Positions 1 through 8,228 of a stretch of DNA of 64,000 bases are shown here, piece after piece (position 1 is the stretch's first letter; every line of letters starts with the position of its first letter). The notes beneath the pieces were generated by a model. That model was not told the DNA's origin, did no database searches, and saw only the letters and a list, made by a program, of their open reading frames with translations. Both the position numbers and the translations under genes were made by a program. The stretch is from Ralstonia mannitolilytica (GTDB lineage Bacteria; Pseudomonadota; Gammaproteobacteria; Burkholderiales; Burkholderiaceae): positions 310,001 to 374,000 of the forward strand of contig NZ_CAJPVG010000002.1 of NCBI RefSeq assembly GCF_905397375.1. The letters run 5' to 3'.

Positions 1-1072
1 GACCGCCTTCGGCATCTACATGGGCTTCTGGTTTCCGGAGGTGCCGCAGTGGATCTGGGTGCTGGGCATCGTCCTGCTCATCTGCGGCCTGAACCTGTGC
101 AACGTGAAGGTGTTCGGTGAGATGGAGTTCTGGCTCGCGCTCATCAAGATCGTGGCGATCGGCGCGATGATTGCCGGCGGCATCGTGATCCTCTTCCTCG
201 GCGTGCAACTGAACGGCAGCCATGCGCCCGGCCTGAGCCACCTGTGGTCGCACGGCGGCTTCCTGCCGCACGGCGTGGGCGGCCTGATCGCCTCGTTCGC
301 CGTCGTCATGTTCGCCTATGGCGGCGTGGAGATCATCGGCATTACCGGCGGCGAGGCGCAGGACCCCGACAAGGTCATCCCCAAGGCGATCAACGCCGTG
401 CCGGCGCGCATCCTGCTGTTCTACGTGCTGACGATGTGCGTGCTGATGGCGATCTTCCCCTGGACCGGCATCGACGGGCAGGGCAGCCCGTTCGTGCAGA
501 TCTTCTCGGGACTGGGCATCCAGTCTGCGGCGGCGGTGCTGAACCTGATCGTCATCTCGGCGGCCATTTCAGCCATCAACAGCAACATCTTCGGCGCGGG
601 CCGGATGATGTACGGCATGGCCGAGCAAGGCCAGGCGCCGCGCGTCTTTGCGGCGACGTCGCGCCACGGCGTGCCGTGGGTCACGGTACTCACCATGGCC
701 GGCGCGCTGCTGGGTGGCGTGGTGCTGAACTACCTGATTCCCGAGAACGTCTTCGTCATCATCGCGTCGATCGCCACGTTCGCGACCGTGTGGGTGTGGC
801 TGATGATCCTGCTGTCGCAGGTGGCCATGCGCCGCCGCCTGTCGGCCGAAGAGTTGCGCGCGCTCAAGTTCAAGGTGCCCTTGTGGCCGGTGGGCCCGGC
901 GCTGGCCATCGCGTTCATGCTGTTCGTGATCGGCGTGCTCGGCTACATGCAAGACACCCGCGTGGCCCTGTACGTCGGCGCCGGCTGGGTCGCGCTCATG
1001 TCTGCGGCCTGGTACGTGCGCGTGAGGCCGGCCGCAACGGACAGCCTCGCCGAAGAGCCGCGCGGCGCCTGA
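1..1072 (+). CDS. Amino acid permease, APC superfamily AAT family (5' end outside window)
   Basis: The window opens inside this gene; its frame runs from base 2 and about 356 codons remain, so the first two or three membrane helices and the start codon lie upstream. It should be an inner-membrane proton-coupled amino acid importer. The segment GITGGEAQDPDKVIPKAIN matches the conserved loop of AroP/ProY/CycA-type permeases, and about nine further hydrophobic helices follow, with the polar tail RVRPAATDSLAEEPRGA. The substrate cannot be read from sequence; ProY/HutT-like proline or histidine uptake is one guess. The next gene is co-directional after 112 bases. Confidence 0.85.
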   Translation, partial: TAFGIYMGFWFPEVPQWIWVLGIVLLICGLNLCNVKVFGEMEFWLALIKIVAIGAMIAGGIVILFLGVQLNGSHAPGLSHLWSHGGFLPHGVGGLIASFAVVMFAYGGVEIIGITGGEAQDPDKVIPKAINAVPARILLFYVLTMCVLMAIFPWTGIDGQGSPFVQIFSGLGIQSAAAVLNLIVISAAISAINSNIFGAGRMMYGMAEQGQAPRVFAATSRHGVPWVTVLTMAGALLGGVVLNYLIPENVFVIIASIATFATVWVWLMILLSQVAMRRRLSAEELRALKFKVPLWPVGPALAIAFMLFVIGVLGYMQDTRVALYVGAGWVALMSAAWYVRVRPAATDSLAEEPRGA

Positions 1073-1184
1073 ATCGGCCCCGTCGACGCAACCGTCATCA
1101 CAGCCGTGCCGCGATGTCTTTTTCATCCCGCCAGGCCGGGGGGGCGCGGCCGGCCCCATCAGAAAGCACGCCCGGAGACCACTC

Positions 1185-2504
1185 ATGCCCAACCACACGA
1201 CCGCCCCGTCCTACGGCGCCCCCGACAATGTTCGGGCGCCGGCGCTTGCTCGGCCACTTTCGCGCACGCGCGCCATTGCCGCCATCACGATCGGCAATGG
1301 GCTCGAGTTCTACGATTTCGTGGTGTACAGCTTCTTTGCCACGCTGATCGGCCGGCTGTACTTTCCGGTCGGCAACGCGACCGGCCAGCTGCTGATGTCG
1401 TTCGCCACATTTGGCGTGGGCTTCCTGATGCGGCCGCTCGGCGGCCTGCTGATCGGCATGTATGCGGACCGCGCCGGCCGCAAGCCCGCCGTGGCGCTGA
1501 CGCTGTGGCTGATGGGCCTGTCGTCGCTGATCTTTGTCGTGACGCCGACGTATGCGCAGATCGGCATCGTGGCGCCGGTGCTCGTCGTGCTGGCGCGGCT
1601 CGTGCAGGGGTTTGCGATCGGCGGCGAGATGGGCGCCTCGACCGCGCTGCTGCTCGAATACGCGGATGACCGTTCGCGCGGCTTCTACACGAGCTGGCAG
1701 CCGTTCAGCCAGGGCCTGGCGGCGCTCTTCGGCGCGCTGGTGGGCCTGCTGCTGAGCAACGTGCTGGCGCCGGCGTCGCTGGAGTCGTGGGGCTGGCGGC
1801 TCGCCTTCCTGATCGGCATTCTTGTCATTCCGGTCGGCCTCGTGATCCGCCGCCGGCTGGAAGAAACGGCCGCACCGCCGAGCACGCATGAGACCGGGGC
1901 GATGCTGCCGCTGCTGCGCGAGCACCGCAGCGCGCTGGTGGCCAGCATCCTGCTGATGATCGGCGTGGCTTCGTCGACGTACATCATCGTCTACTACCTC
2001 AGCAACTACGCCGTGAGCGTGCTGCACATGCCGCTGTCGCTGGGCATCTGGGCGGCGTGCATTGCGGCGCTGGTGCAGGTGCTGCTGTCGCCGTCTGCCG
2101 GCAGGCTGGCGGACCGTATCGGGCGCCGGAAGGTGGTGTTGTGGTCGCGTGTTGCGCTGCTGGCGATGATCTATCCGGCCTTCGCGCTGATCAACGCCGA
2201 GCCCTCGCTTGCGCGGCTGCTGGTCGTGGTCGGCTGCCTCTCGGTGCCGATGTCGATGACCTCGCCCGCGTCGATGGTGCTGGTGAGCGAGGTGCTGCCG
2301 CAGCGTTTGCGGGCGACCGGGCTGTCGATCGCCTATTGCGTCGCCATCGCCATCTTTGGCGGCTTCGCGCAGTTCTTCTCGACCGAGCTGATCCACCTGA
2401 CGGGCAACGCGAATGCGCCGGCGCTCTATGTCATCGGCTGCGGACTGGTGTCGCTGATCGGCCTGGCGATGGTGCCGGAAACGCTGGGGCGCCGCTTGGC
2501 CTAA
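1185..2504 (+). CDS. MFS transporter, metabolite:H+ symporter (MHS) type
   Basis: 439-residue inner-membrane secondary transporter with twelve predicted helices. The N-terminal IGNGLEFYDFVVYSFFA segment is typical of MHS members (citrate, shikimate, alpha-ketoglutarate and proline/betaine symporters), and the loop 2-3 signature GMYADRAGRKPA is MFS motif A. Length fits the family. The ATG at 1185 has GGAG about ten bases upstream. A citrate/tricarballylate-type substrate is possible but not shown. It is convergent with lldP; the hairpin at 2529-2549 lies between them. Confidence 0.85.
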   Translation: MPNHTTAPSYGAPDNVRAPALARPLSRTRAIAAITIGNGLEFYDFVVYSFFATLIGRLYFPVGNATGQLLMSFATFGVGFLMRPLGGLLIGMYADRAGRKPAVALTLWLMGLSSLIFVVTPTYAQIGIVAPVLVVLARLVQGFAIGGEMGASTALLLEYADDRSRGFYTSWQPFSQGLAALFGALVGLLLSNVLAPASLESWGWRLAFLIGILVIPVGLVIRRRLEETAAPPSTHETGAMLPLLREHRSALVASILLMIGVASSTYIIVYYLSNYAVSVLHMPLSLGIWAACIAALVQVLLSPSAGRLADRIGRRKVVLWSRVALLAMIYPAFALINAEPSLARLLVVVGCLSVPMSMTSPASMVLVSEVLPQRLRATGLSIAYCVAIAIFGGFAQFFSTELIHLTGNANAPALYVIGCGLVSLIGLAMVPETLGRRLA

Positions 2505-2520
2505 GCCCTGCTTCCAGGCA

Positions 2521-2549
2521 AAGAAAAAGCCCCGCGTGGAGCGGGGCTC
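2521..2549 (-). terminator. Intrinsic terminator after lldP
   Basis: Eight-base arms AGCCCCGC (2529-2536) and GCGGGGCT (2542-2549) with a 5-base loop. On the minus strand the stem is followed by a U-rich tail (complement of 2521-2529), so it ends lldP transcription. It may also slow readthrough from the MFS gene. Confidence 0.85.
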
Positions 2550-2570
2550 TTGCCGTGAGGCGGGGCCTAG

Positions 2571-4247
2571 TCAATGCACGACCATGCGCGTGAACGGCTC
2601 CACGTAGGCTTGCAGCGTGATCAGCAGGCCCACCAGGAACGCCAGCGCGATCGAGTGGAAGAACACGTAGCGCAGGATGTCGCCCTCGTGGCCGTACCAC
2701 TTGGTGGCGGTGGAGGCCACGACGATGGACTGCGCGTCGATCATCTTGCCCATCACGCCGCCCGAGCTGTTGGCCGCCGACATGAGGATCGGCGACAGGC
2801 CGAGCTGCTCCGCCGTGGTCTTCTGCAGGCCGCCGAACAGCACGTTCGATGCGGTATCGGAGCCGGTGAGCGCCACGCCCAGCCAGCCCAGCATCGTGCC
2901 GAACAGCGGATACAGCACGCCCGTGTGGGCGAAGGCCAGCCCGAGCGTGGCGTCCAGACCCGAATAGCGCGTGAGATAACCGATGCCGAACATCGCGCAG
3001 ATGGTCAGCAGCGAATAGCGCGTGAGCTTGATGGTGTTCCAGTACTCCTTGAGCAGGCGCGGCACCGAATAGCCCATCAGCAGGCCGCCCACGATGGCCG
3101 ACACGAGGATGCCCGTGCCCGCCATCGACAGCACGTTGAAGTTGAACACCGCGCCCTCGGCAATCACCTTGGGCACCACCGGCGGGCCCTTGAGCACCAT
3201 CTTGTCGAGGCCGGGGATGGCGAACTTGAACGCCCACAGGCCGTCGGCAAACGCCTTGAACTGCGGCACGCCCCAGATGAAGACGAACACGGTCAGGATG
3301 ACCCACGGCAGCCACGCCTGCACGCGCGTGATCTTGCCGTCGGTGGAGGTGGTGGCTTCGCGGGCTTCCGCGGCGGCTTCGGGGTCGACGCGGGAGTTGT
3401 CTTCGCGGTTGCGCAGGGCGGTCGACGTCCAGATCGTCTTGGGCTTCCACACCTTGAGGAACAGCGTGAGCGAGCCCATCGACACCAGCGCCGCTATCAC
3501 GTCCACCAGCCACGGCCCGTGGAAGTTCGAGACCAGATACTGCGGAATGGCGAACGACACGCCCGCCACCAGAATCGCGGGCCAGATCTGCAGCATGCCG
3601 CGCCAGCCCGCAAACGCCCAGATCAGCCAGAACGGCACCAGCACCGAGAAGAACGGCAGCTGCCGGCCCACCATGGCCGAGAGCTGCAGCAGGTCCAACC
3701 CCGTGACCGAGGCCAGCCCGATCAGCGGTGCGCCCAGCGCGCCGTAGGCCACCGGCGCCGTGTTGGCGATCAGTGCCAGGCCCGATGCGGCCAGCGGCGA
3801 AAAACCCAGGCCGATGAGGATGGCGCCCGTCACGGCCACCGGCGTGCCGAAGCCCGCCGCGCCCTCGAAGAACGCGCCAAAGCTGAACGCCACCAGCAGC
3901 AGTTGGAGGCGGCGGTCTTCGGTGATGCCCGAGATGGAGCTCTGCAAGACCTTGAACGATCCATTCAGCGTCGTGAGCCGGTGCAGGAAGATGATGTTGA
4001 GAACGATCCAGCCGATCGGGAACAGCCCGGAGACGATGCCCAGCCCCGCCGCCTTGCCCGCCATGGCAGCCGGCATGCCGAACACGAACGAGGCGATGCC
4101 CACCCCGACGATGAGCGCGAGCCCCGCGGCCAGATGGGCCTGCACATGGAAAAATGCCAGCGAGCACAGCAGTACCGCGACCGGTATCCCGGCGGCAATG
4201 GTGGACCACACCGCGTTACCGAGCGGGTCATAGACTTGATTCCACAT
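2571..4247 (-). CDS. lldP: L-lactate permease (LctP family)
   Basis: 558 residues, close to E. coli LldP (551). Inner-membrane lactate:proton symporter with about twelve to fourteen hydrophobic helices. The start MWNQVYDPLGNAVWSTIAA, the loop SFGAFFEGAAGFGTPVAVTG and ANSSGGVMGKMI are family hallmarks. The ATG is preceded by GGAGGAG. No dehydrogenase or regulator adjoins it, but a LutC-like lactate-utilisation protein lies about 58 kb away at 62673. Divergent from the patatin gene. Confidence 0.95.
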   Translation of the reverse strand: MWNQVYDPLGNAVWSTIAAGIPVAVLLCSLAFFHVQAHLAAGLALIVGVGIASFVFGMPAAMAGKAAGLGIVSGLFPIGWIVLNIIFLHRLTTLNGSFKVLQSSISGITEDRRLQLLLVAFSFGAFFEGAAGFGTPVAVTGAILIGLGFSPLAASGLALIANTAPVAYGALGAPLIGLASVTGLDLLQLSAMVGRQLPFFSVLVPFWLIWAFAGWRGMLQIWPAILVAGVSFAIPQYLVSNFHGPWLVDVIAALVSMGSLTLFLKVWKPKTIWTSTALRNREDNSRVDPEAAAEAREATTSTDGKITRVQAWLPWVILTVFVFIWGVPQFKAFADGLWAFKFAIPGLDKMVLKGPPVVPKVIAEGAVFNFNVLSMAGTGILVSAIVGGLLMGYSVPRLLKEYWNTIKLTRYSLLTICAMFGIGYLTRYSGLDATLGLAFAHTGVLYPLFGTMLGWLGVALTGSDTASNVLFGGLQKTTAEQLGLSPILMSAANSSGGVMGKMIDAQSIVVASTATKWYGHEGDILRYVFFHSIALAFLVGLLITLQAYVEPFTRMVVH

Positions 4248-4333
4248 CTTGATCTCCTCCTGGTTCTGGGCGTTTCAGTTTCTTGAGCAAGGTGCTTCGG
4301 TCACCGAACGTCTTCTGTTGCCCCGTGAAAAGG

Positions 4334-4348
4334 ACAATCGCGGATTGT
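4334..4348. promoter_or_regulatory. Inverted repeat ACAATC-GCG-GATTGT in the lldP/patatin divergent region
   Basis: Perfect 6-bp arms, 3-base centre, between the divergent lldP and patatin genes. The same two words recur in opposite order at 6917-6930 upstream of the efflux operon. An operator role is inference only. Confidence 0.35.
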
Positions 4349-4520
4349 AGGAACAAGCGTGTCCGGGTCCGGGCAATATTCTGTCACTTTCATACTGAAA
4401 AGTATTCATCGGTGCCCGAGGGCGCCGTGGCGCGGCGCACGCGATTGCACCGGGTAAATCCGGGTTGTGGAATCATTGCGCCTGCAACGTCGCCCAACAA
4501 GAAAACATCGCACCCGGTCT

Positions 4521-6878
4521 ATGGCTTTCCTGGCTCTTTCGCTTTGCCGCTGCGCGTCCCGACGGGCCGCCGCGGCGCTCGCCATGTTGGCGATGCTGAT
4601 TGCGCTGTCGCCGGCGGTGCATGCGCAGGCGGCCGACTCCGCCGGCAGCCGGGCACAGGCCGCACGGCCGCGCATCGGGCTGGTGCTGTCGGGTGGCGGC
4701 GCACGCGGCTACGCGCATATCGGCGTGCTGAAGATGCTCGAGCGCATGCACGTCCCCGTGGACGTGATTGCCGCCACCAGCATGGGCGCCGTGGTAGGCG
4801 GGCTGTATGCCAGCGGACTGCGCGCCGATGAACTCGAGCAGAAGCTCTCGCAGGTGGACTTGAGCGACATCGCCTTCGACCGCAACGAGCGCGCCAAGCT
4901 GCCGCAATCGCTGCGGGAAGACGATTTCCAGTATCCGATCGGCTTGTCGGCGGGCTACGGCGACGGCCGCCTGAAGCTGCCGACGGGGCTCGTGCAGGGC
5001 AACCGGCTGCTTGCCTTGCTCAAGAACTGGACGGCGCAGTGGCCAGACAACACGGACTTCGCGCGCCTGCCGATTCCGTTCAAGGCCATGGCGACCGATC
5101 TTGCGACCGGCGACGCCGTGATCCTGGACCACGGCTCGCTGCCGTTGGCCATGCGCGCCAGCATGGCGGTGCCGGGCCTGTTCGCGCCGATCGAGGTGGA
5201 CGGACGCACGCTCGTGGATGGCGGGCTGGTGAGCAACCTGCCGGTGCAGCTGGCGCGCGACATGGGCGCGGACATCATCATCGCCGTGAACATCGGCTCG
5301 GACTTGCTGCGGCCGGAAGACCTCGCCTCGCCAGCGGCCGTGACGCAGCAGATGATCACCATCCTCGTGGGCCAGAACGTGCGCGCACAGAAGGCGTTGC
5401 TGCGCGGCGACGACGTGCTGATCGAGCCGCAGCTGCGCGATCTGTCATTCACCGATTTCGCCAAGGGCCCGCAGGGCGTGTTGCAGGGCGAGAAGGCCGC
5501 GCAGGGCGTGCAGGCGCGGCTGGCCGCGCTGTCGCTCTCGCCGCAGGCCTATGCCGCCTACCGGGCCGAGCACACTCCGCGCGGCACGCTGGCGAGCGGC
5601 ACGCGCATCGATGCCATTGCGGTGACCACCAACGGCCGCGTGCCGGCCGCGCGCGTGCGGCAGATGCTCAACGTGCACGAGGGCGACCCGTACGACGCCG
5701 AACAGCTCAACCGCGACCTCTCGGCGCTGTCCACCACGGGGGACTTCGAGAGCGTGACGCAGCGGCTGGTGGAAGAGAACGGCGTGCACACGCTGCGGAT
5801 CGACGCGCACGAGAAATCGTGGGGCAACCAATTCTTCCTGTTCGGGCTCGGCATGTCGACCAACTTCGATGGCCGCGGCGCGTTCAACGTCAACCTTGGG
5901 CATCGGTATCCGTGGCTCACGCAGAGCGGGCTGGAATGGCGCAACGACCTCGTGCTGGGCAGCAACCGCGCGAGCGTCCACACGGAGCTGCGGCAGCCGC
6001 TGTGGCAGGCGCGCGGCTTCTACATCGCGCCGTACGCCGAATACTCGCGCCGCCGCTCGGACATCTACTTTGACGACCTGCCGCCCACCAAGGACGTCAA
6101 GCCGTTCAACAACCTGACGATCGAGACGGCGCGCGCTGGCGTCGACCTCGGCATTCCGCTGGGCCGCAAGGGCGAACTGCGCCTGGGCGTGAACTACGTG
6201 GGCAAGAGCGCGACGTTCAATTACCTGCTGCTGGAAACCGACGAAACCGGTGTGCCGATGGGTGCGATGGACTTGCCGACGGTGCGCGCCAAACAGCCGG
6301 CGTTCCGCGCCCAGCTCACGCTCGATCAACTTGACGATCCGTTGTTCCCGCGCAGCGGCTACTACCTGTACAGCAGCGTGGAAGCCGGCTTCGGCTCGCT
6401 GGACAAGAAGTACAACACCGCGCAGGCCAAGGGCTTGTGGGCCACCAGCTACGGGCGCCATACCTTCAACGTGGCGCTGGAGGGCGCCGGCCAGTTCGGG
6501 GCGAACAGCCCCACGCGCGAGAACGGCGGCAACAGCGGCAGCGGTGCCAACGAAGGCTTCTATCTCGGCGGCTTCCAGCACCTTTCTGCCTATGCGCAGG
6601 ATCAGTTCAACGGTCAGTACCTGCTCTACGGCCGGCTGACGTATCTGTACGATCTGCGCATCAACGATCTGCTCGGCTTGCGGGCGCCGGTGTTCGGAGC
6701 GAGTGCCGAGGCCGGCAACGTCTGGCAGCTGCGCAACAACTTCGGCCGGGGGGCTTACCTTAAGAGTGGCAGCCTGTTCGTTGGCGGCAACAGCCCGATC
6801 GGGCCGCTGTACTTCGGTTTTGCCGTGGCGCCGCAAGGTGTGTGGAACGTCTATCTGCAGCTCGGCCGCGTGTTCTGA
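4521..6878 (+). CDS. Patatin-like phospholipase with POTRA and outer-membrane beta-barrel (PlpD-type, type Vd)
   Basis: About 785 residues. A signal peptide (cleavage near VHAQA, residue 36) precedes a patatin domain: glycine-rich oxyanion loop SGGGARG at 57-63, nucleophile Ser87 in ATSMG (family consensus GTSMG), and catalytic Asp233 in VDGG. A POTRA-like segment around 375-440 and a surface-antigen/BamA-type barrel ending in aromatic Phe (GRVF) follow. This is the layout of PlpD and FplA, lipases that their own barrel passes to the outer membrane. An upstream in-frame GTG at 4467 would add 18 residues, but the ATG gives a normal signal peptide; neither has a strong ribosome site. Confidence 0.88.
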   Translation: MAFLALSLCRCASRRAAAALAMLAMLIALSPAVHAQAADSAGSRAQAARPRIGLVLSGGGARGYAHIGVLKMLERMHVPVDVIAATSMGAVVGGLYASGLRADELEQKLSQVDLSDIAFDRNERAKLPQSLREDDFQYPIGLSAGYGDGRLKLPTGLVQGNRLLALLKNWTAQWPDNTDFARLPIPFKAMATDLATGDAVILDHGSLPLAMRASMAVPGLFAPIEVDGRTLVDGGLVSNLPVQLARDMGADIIIAVNIGSDLLRPEDLASPAAVTQQMITILVGQNVRAQKALLRGDDVLIEPQLRDLSFTDFAKGPQGVLQGEKAAQGVQARLAALSLSPQAYAAYRAEHTPRGTLASGTRIDAIAVTTNGRVPAARVRQMLNVHEGDPYDAEQLNRDLSALSTTGDFESVTQRLVEENGVHTLRIDAHEKSWGNQFFLFGLGMSTNFDGRGAFNVNLGHRYPWLTQSGLEWRNDLVLGSNRASVHTELRQPLWQARGFYIAPYAEYSRRRSDIYFDDLPPTKDVKPFNNLTIETARAGVDLGIPLGRKGELRLGVNYVGKSATFNYLLLETDETGVPMGAMDLPTVRAKQPAFRAQLTLDQLDDPLFPRSGYYLYSSVEAGFGSLDKKYNTAQAKGLWATSYGRHTFNVALEGAGQFGANSPTRENGGNSGSGANEGFYLGGFQHLSAYAQDQFNGQYLLYGRLTYLYDLRINDLLGLRAPVFGASAEAGNVWQLRNNFGRGAYLKSGSLFVGGNSPIGPLYFGFAVAPQGVWNVYLQLGRVF

Positions 6879-6916
6879 CGCAAGCCGTGACGCCCCGGAA
6901 CGGGCGGGCATTGCCT

Positions 6917-6930
6917 GATTGTGGACAATC
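6917..6930. promoter_or_regulatory. Inverted repeat GATTGT-GG-ACAATC upstream of the RND operon
   Basis: Perfect 6-bp arms with a 2-base centre, 114 bases before the adaptor start. It uses the same half-site words as 4334-4348 in reversed order. It could be a regulator site for the efflux genes; no regulator gene adjoins them. Confidence 0.35.
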
Positions 6931-7044
6931 GTAAGGTCTTGTTCAGATTGGCAAATCAATCGGACAGCCAGGGGCAGGTGTGCGTGCTAGCCTTCCGCTT
7001 CGCTTCTCAAGACCTCGGGCGCGGACGCGCCCAGCCCCCCTCCC

Positions 7045-8226
7045 ATGATGTTCTCCGTGTTGTCCCGTGGTGTCCGTTCGTCCACGTCGTTGCTGTGCGC
7101 ATGCGCGCTGGCCACGCTGCAGGCGTGCGGCAGGCATGCCGATGAAGCCGCCAGGCCGGCAGGCACGCCGGAAATCGAGTTTGCCGTTGCGCAGCGCGCC
7201 GATGCTCCGCTGGTGACGGAACTGCCCGGCCGCATCGAGCCGTATCGCACCGCCGAAGTACGTGCGCGTGTGGACGGCATCGTGCTCAAGCGCACCTATG
7301 ACGAAGGCCAGGTCGTCAAGGCCGGGCAGGTGCTGTTCCGCATCGATCCCGCACCGCTCAAGGCGCAGGTGGATGCCGCGCAAGGGGCGCTGGCCCGTGC
7401 GCAGGCACAGCTGTCCATCGCCCGTGACAAGGCGGCGCGCTACAAGGGCCTCGCTGCCACGCACGCCGTCAGTGAACTCGAATACGCCGAAGCGCAGGCC
7501 GCCGAGCGCCAGGCTGCGGCGGAAGTCATCTCGGCGCGCGCTGCGCTGGAAACGGCGCAATTGCGCCTCGGCTACGCCACCGTGACGGCACCGATCACGG
7601 GCCGTTCGCGTCGCGCCCAGGTCACCGAAGGCGCGCTCGTCAAGGAAGACGCGGCCACGCCGCTCACCACCGTCGAACAGATCGACCCCATCTACGTCGA
7701 TTTCGCGCAGCCCGCCGCCGAGGTGCTGGCCCTGCAACGCGCTCTCAAGACCGGCCAGGCCGCCGCGCTGGCCGCCAAGGACATCGGCGTGCAGGTCATC
7801 CTGAGCGACGGCGTGGCCTATGAGCGCCCGGGCAAGCTGCTGTTCTCGGACCTGGCTGTGGACCGCGCGACGGACAACGTCTCGATGCGCGCCGTGCTGC
7901 CGAACCCCGATGGCCTGCTGCTGCCGGGCATGTACGTGCGCGTGAGGCTGTCGCATGCCGTGCAGCAGGGCGCGGTGGCGGTCCCGAAGGGCGCGTTGCA
8001 GCGCGATCGCCACGGCGCATCGGTGTTCGTCGTGCAGGCCGACGACACGCTGGCCATGCGCGCGGTGACTGCGCAAACGTTGGCCGGCGACCAATGGCTC
8101 GTGACCAGCGGCCTCTCCGGCGGCGAACGTATCGCTATTCCCGGCATGCAGACGCTGGAGGCTGGCATGGCGGTCAAGCCGGTGCCGACAGGCGAGCGCG
8201 CGGGCGCCAAGCCGCAGAAGGGCTGA
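7045..8226 (+). CDS. RND efflux periplasmic adaptor subunit (membrane fusion lipoprotein)
   Basis: 393 residues. N-terminal lipoprotein signal with lipobox LQAC (Cys28). The AcrA/MexA architecture follows: beta-barrel start ELPGRIEPYRTAEVRARVDG, lipoyl half-motifs, alpha-hairpin around 110-170, and second lipoyl half (YATVTAPITGRSRRAQV). It links the inner-membrane pump to an outer-membrane channel. The ATG lies two bases before the pump gene's start region, with only 2 bases between the two genes. No clear Shine-Dalgarno precedes its own ATG (the upstream tract is C-rich); ATG 7048 is an alternative start. Confidence 0.93.
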   Translation: MMFSVLSRGVRSSTSLLCACALATLQACGRHADEAARPAGTPEIEFAVAQRADAPLVTELPGRIEPYRTAEVRARVDGIVLKRTYDEGQVVKAGQVLFRIDPAPLKAQVDAAQGALARAQAQLSIARDKAARYKGLAATHAVSELEYAEAQAAERQAAAEVISARAALETAQLRLGYATVTAPITGRSRRAQVTEGALVKEDAATPLTTVEQIDPIYVDFAQPAAEVLALQRALKTGQAAALAAKDIGVQVILSDGVAYERPGKLLFSDLAVDRATDNVSMRAVLPNPDGLLLPGMYVRVRLSHAVQQGAVAVPKGALQRDRHGASVFVVQADDTLAMRAVTAQTLAGDQWLVTSGLSGGERIAIPGMQTLEAGMAVKPVPTGERAGAKPQKG

Positions 8227-8228
8227 CC

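Noticed and set aside
4467..4520. Upstream GTG start for the patatin gene
   Set aside because: The added 18 basic residues would spoil the signal peptide; no ribosome site precedes the GTG.
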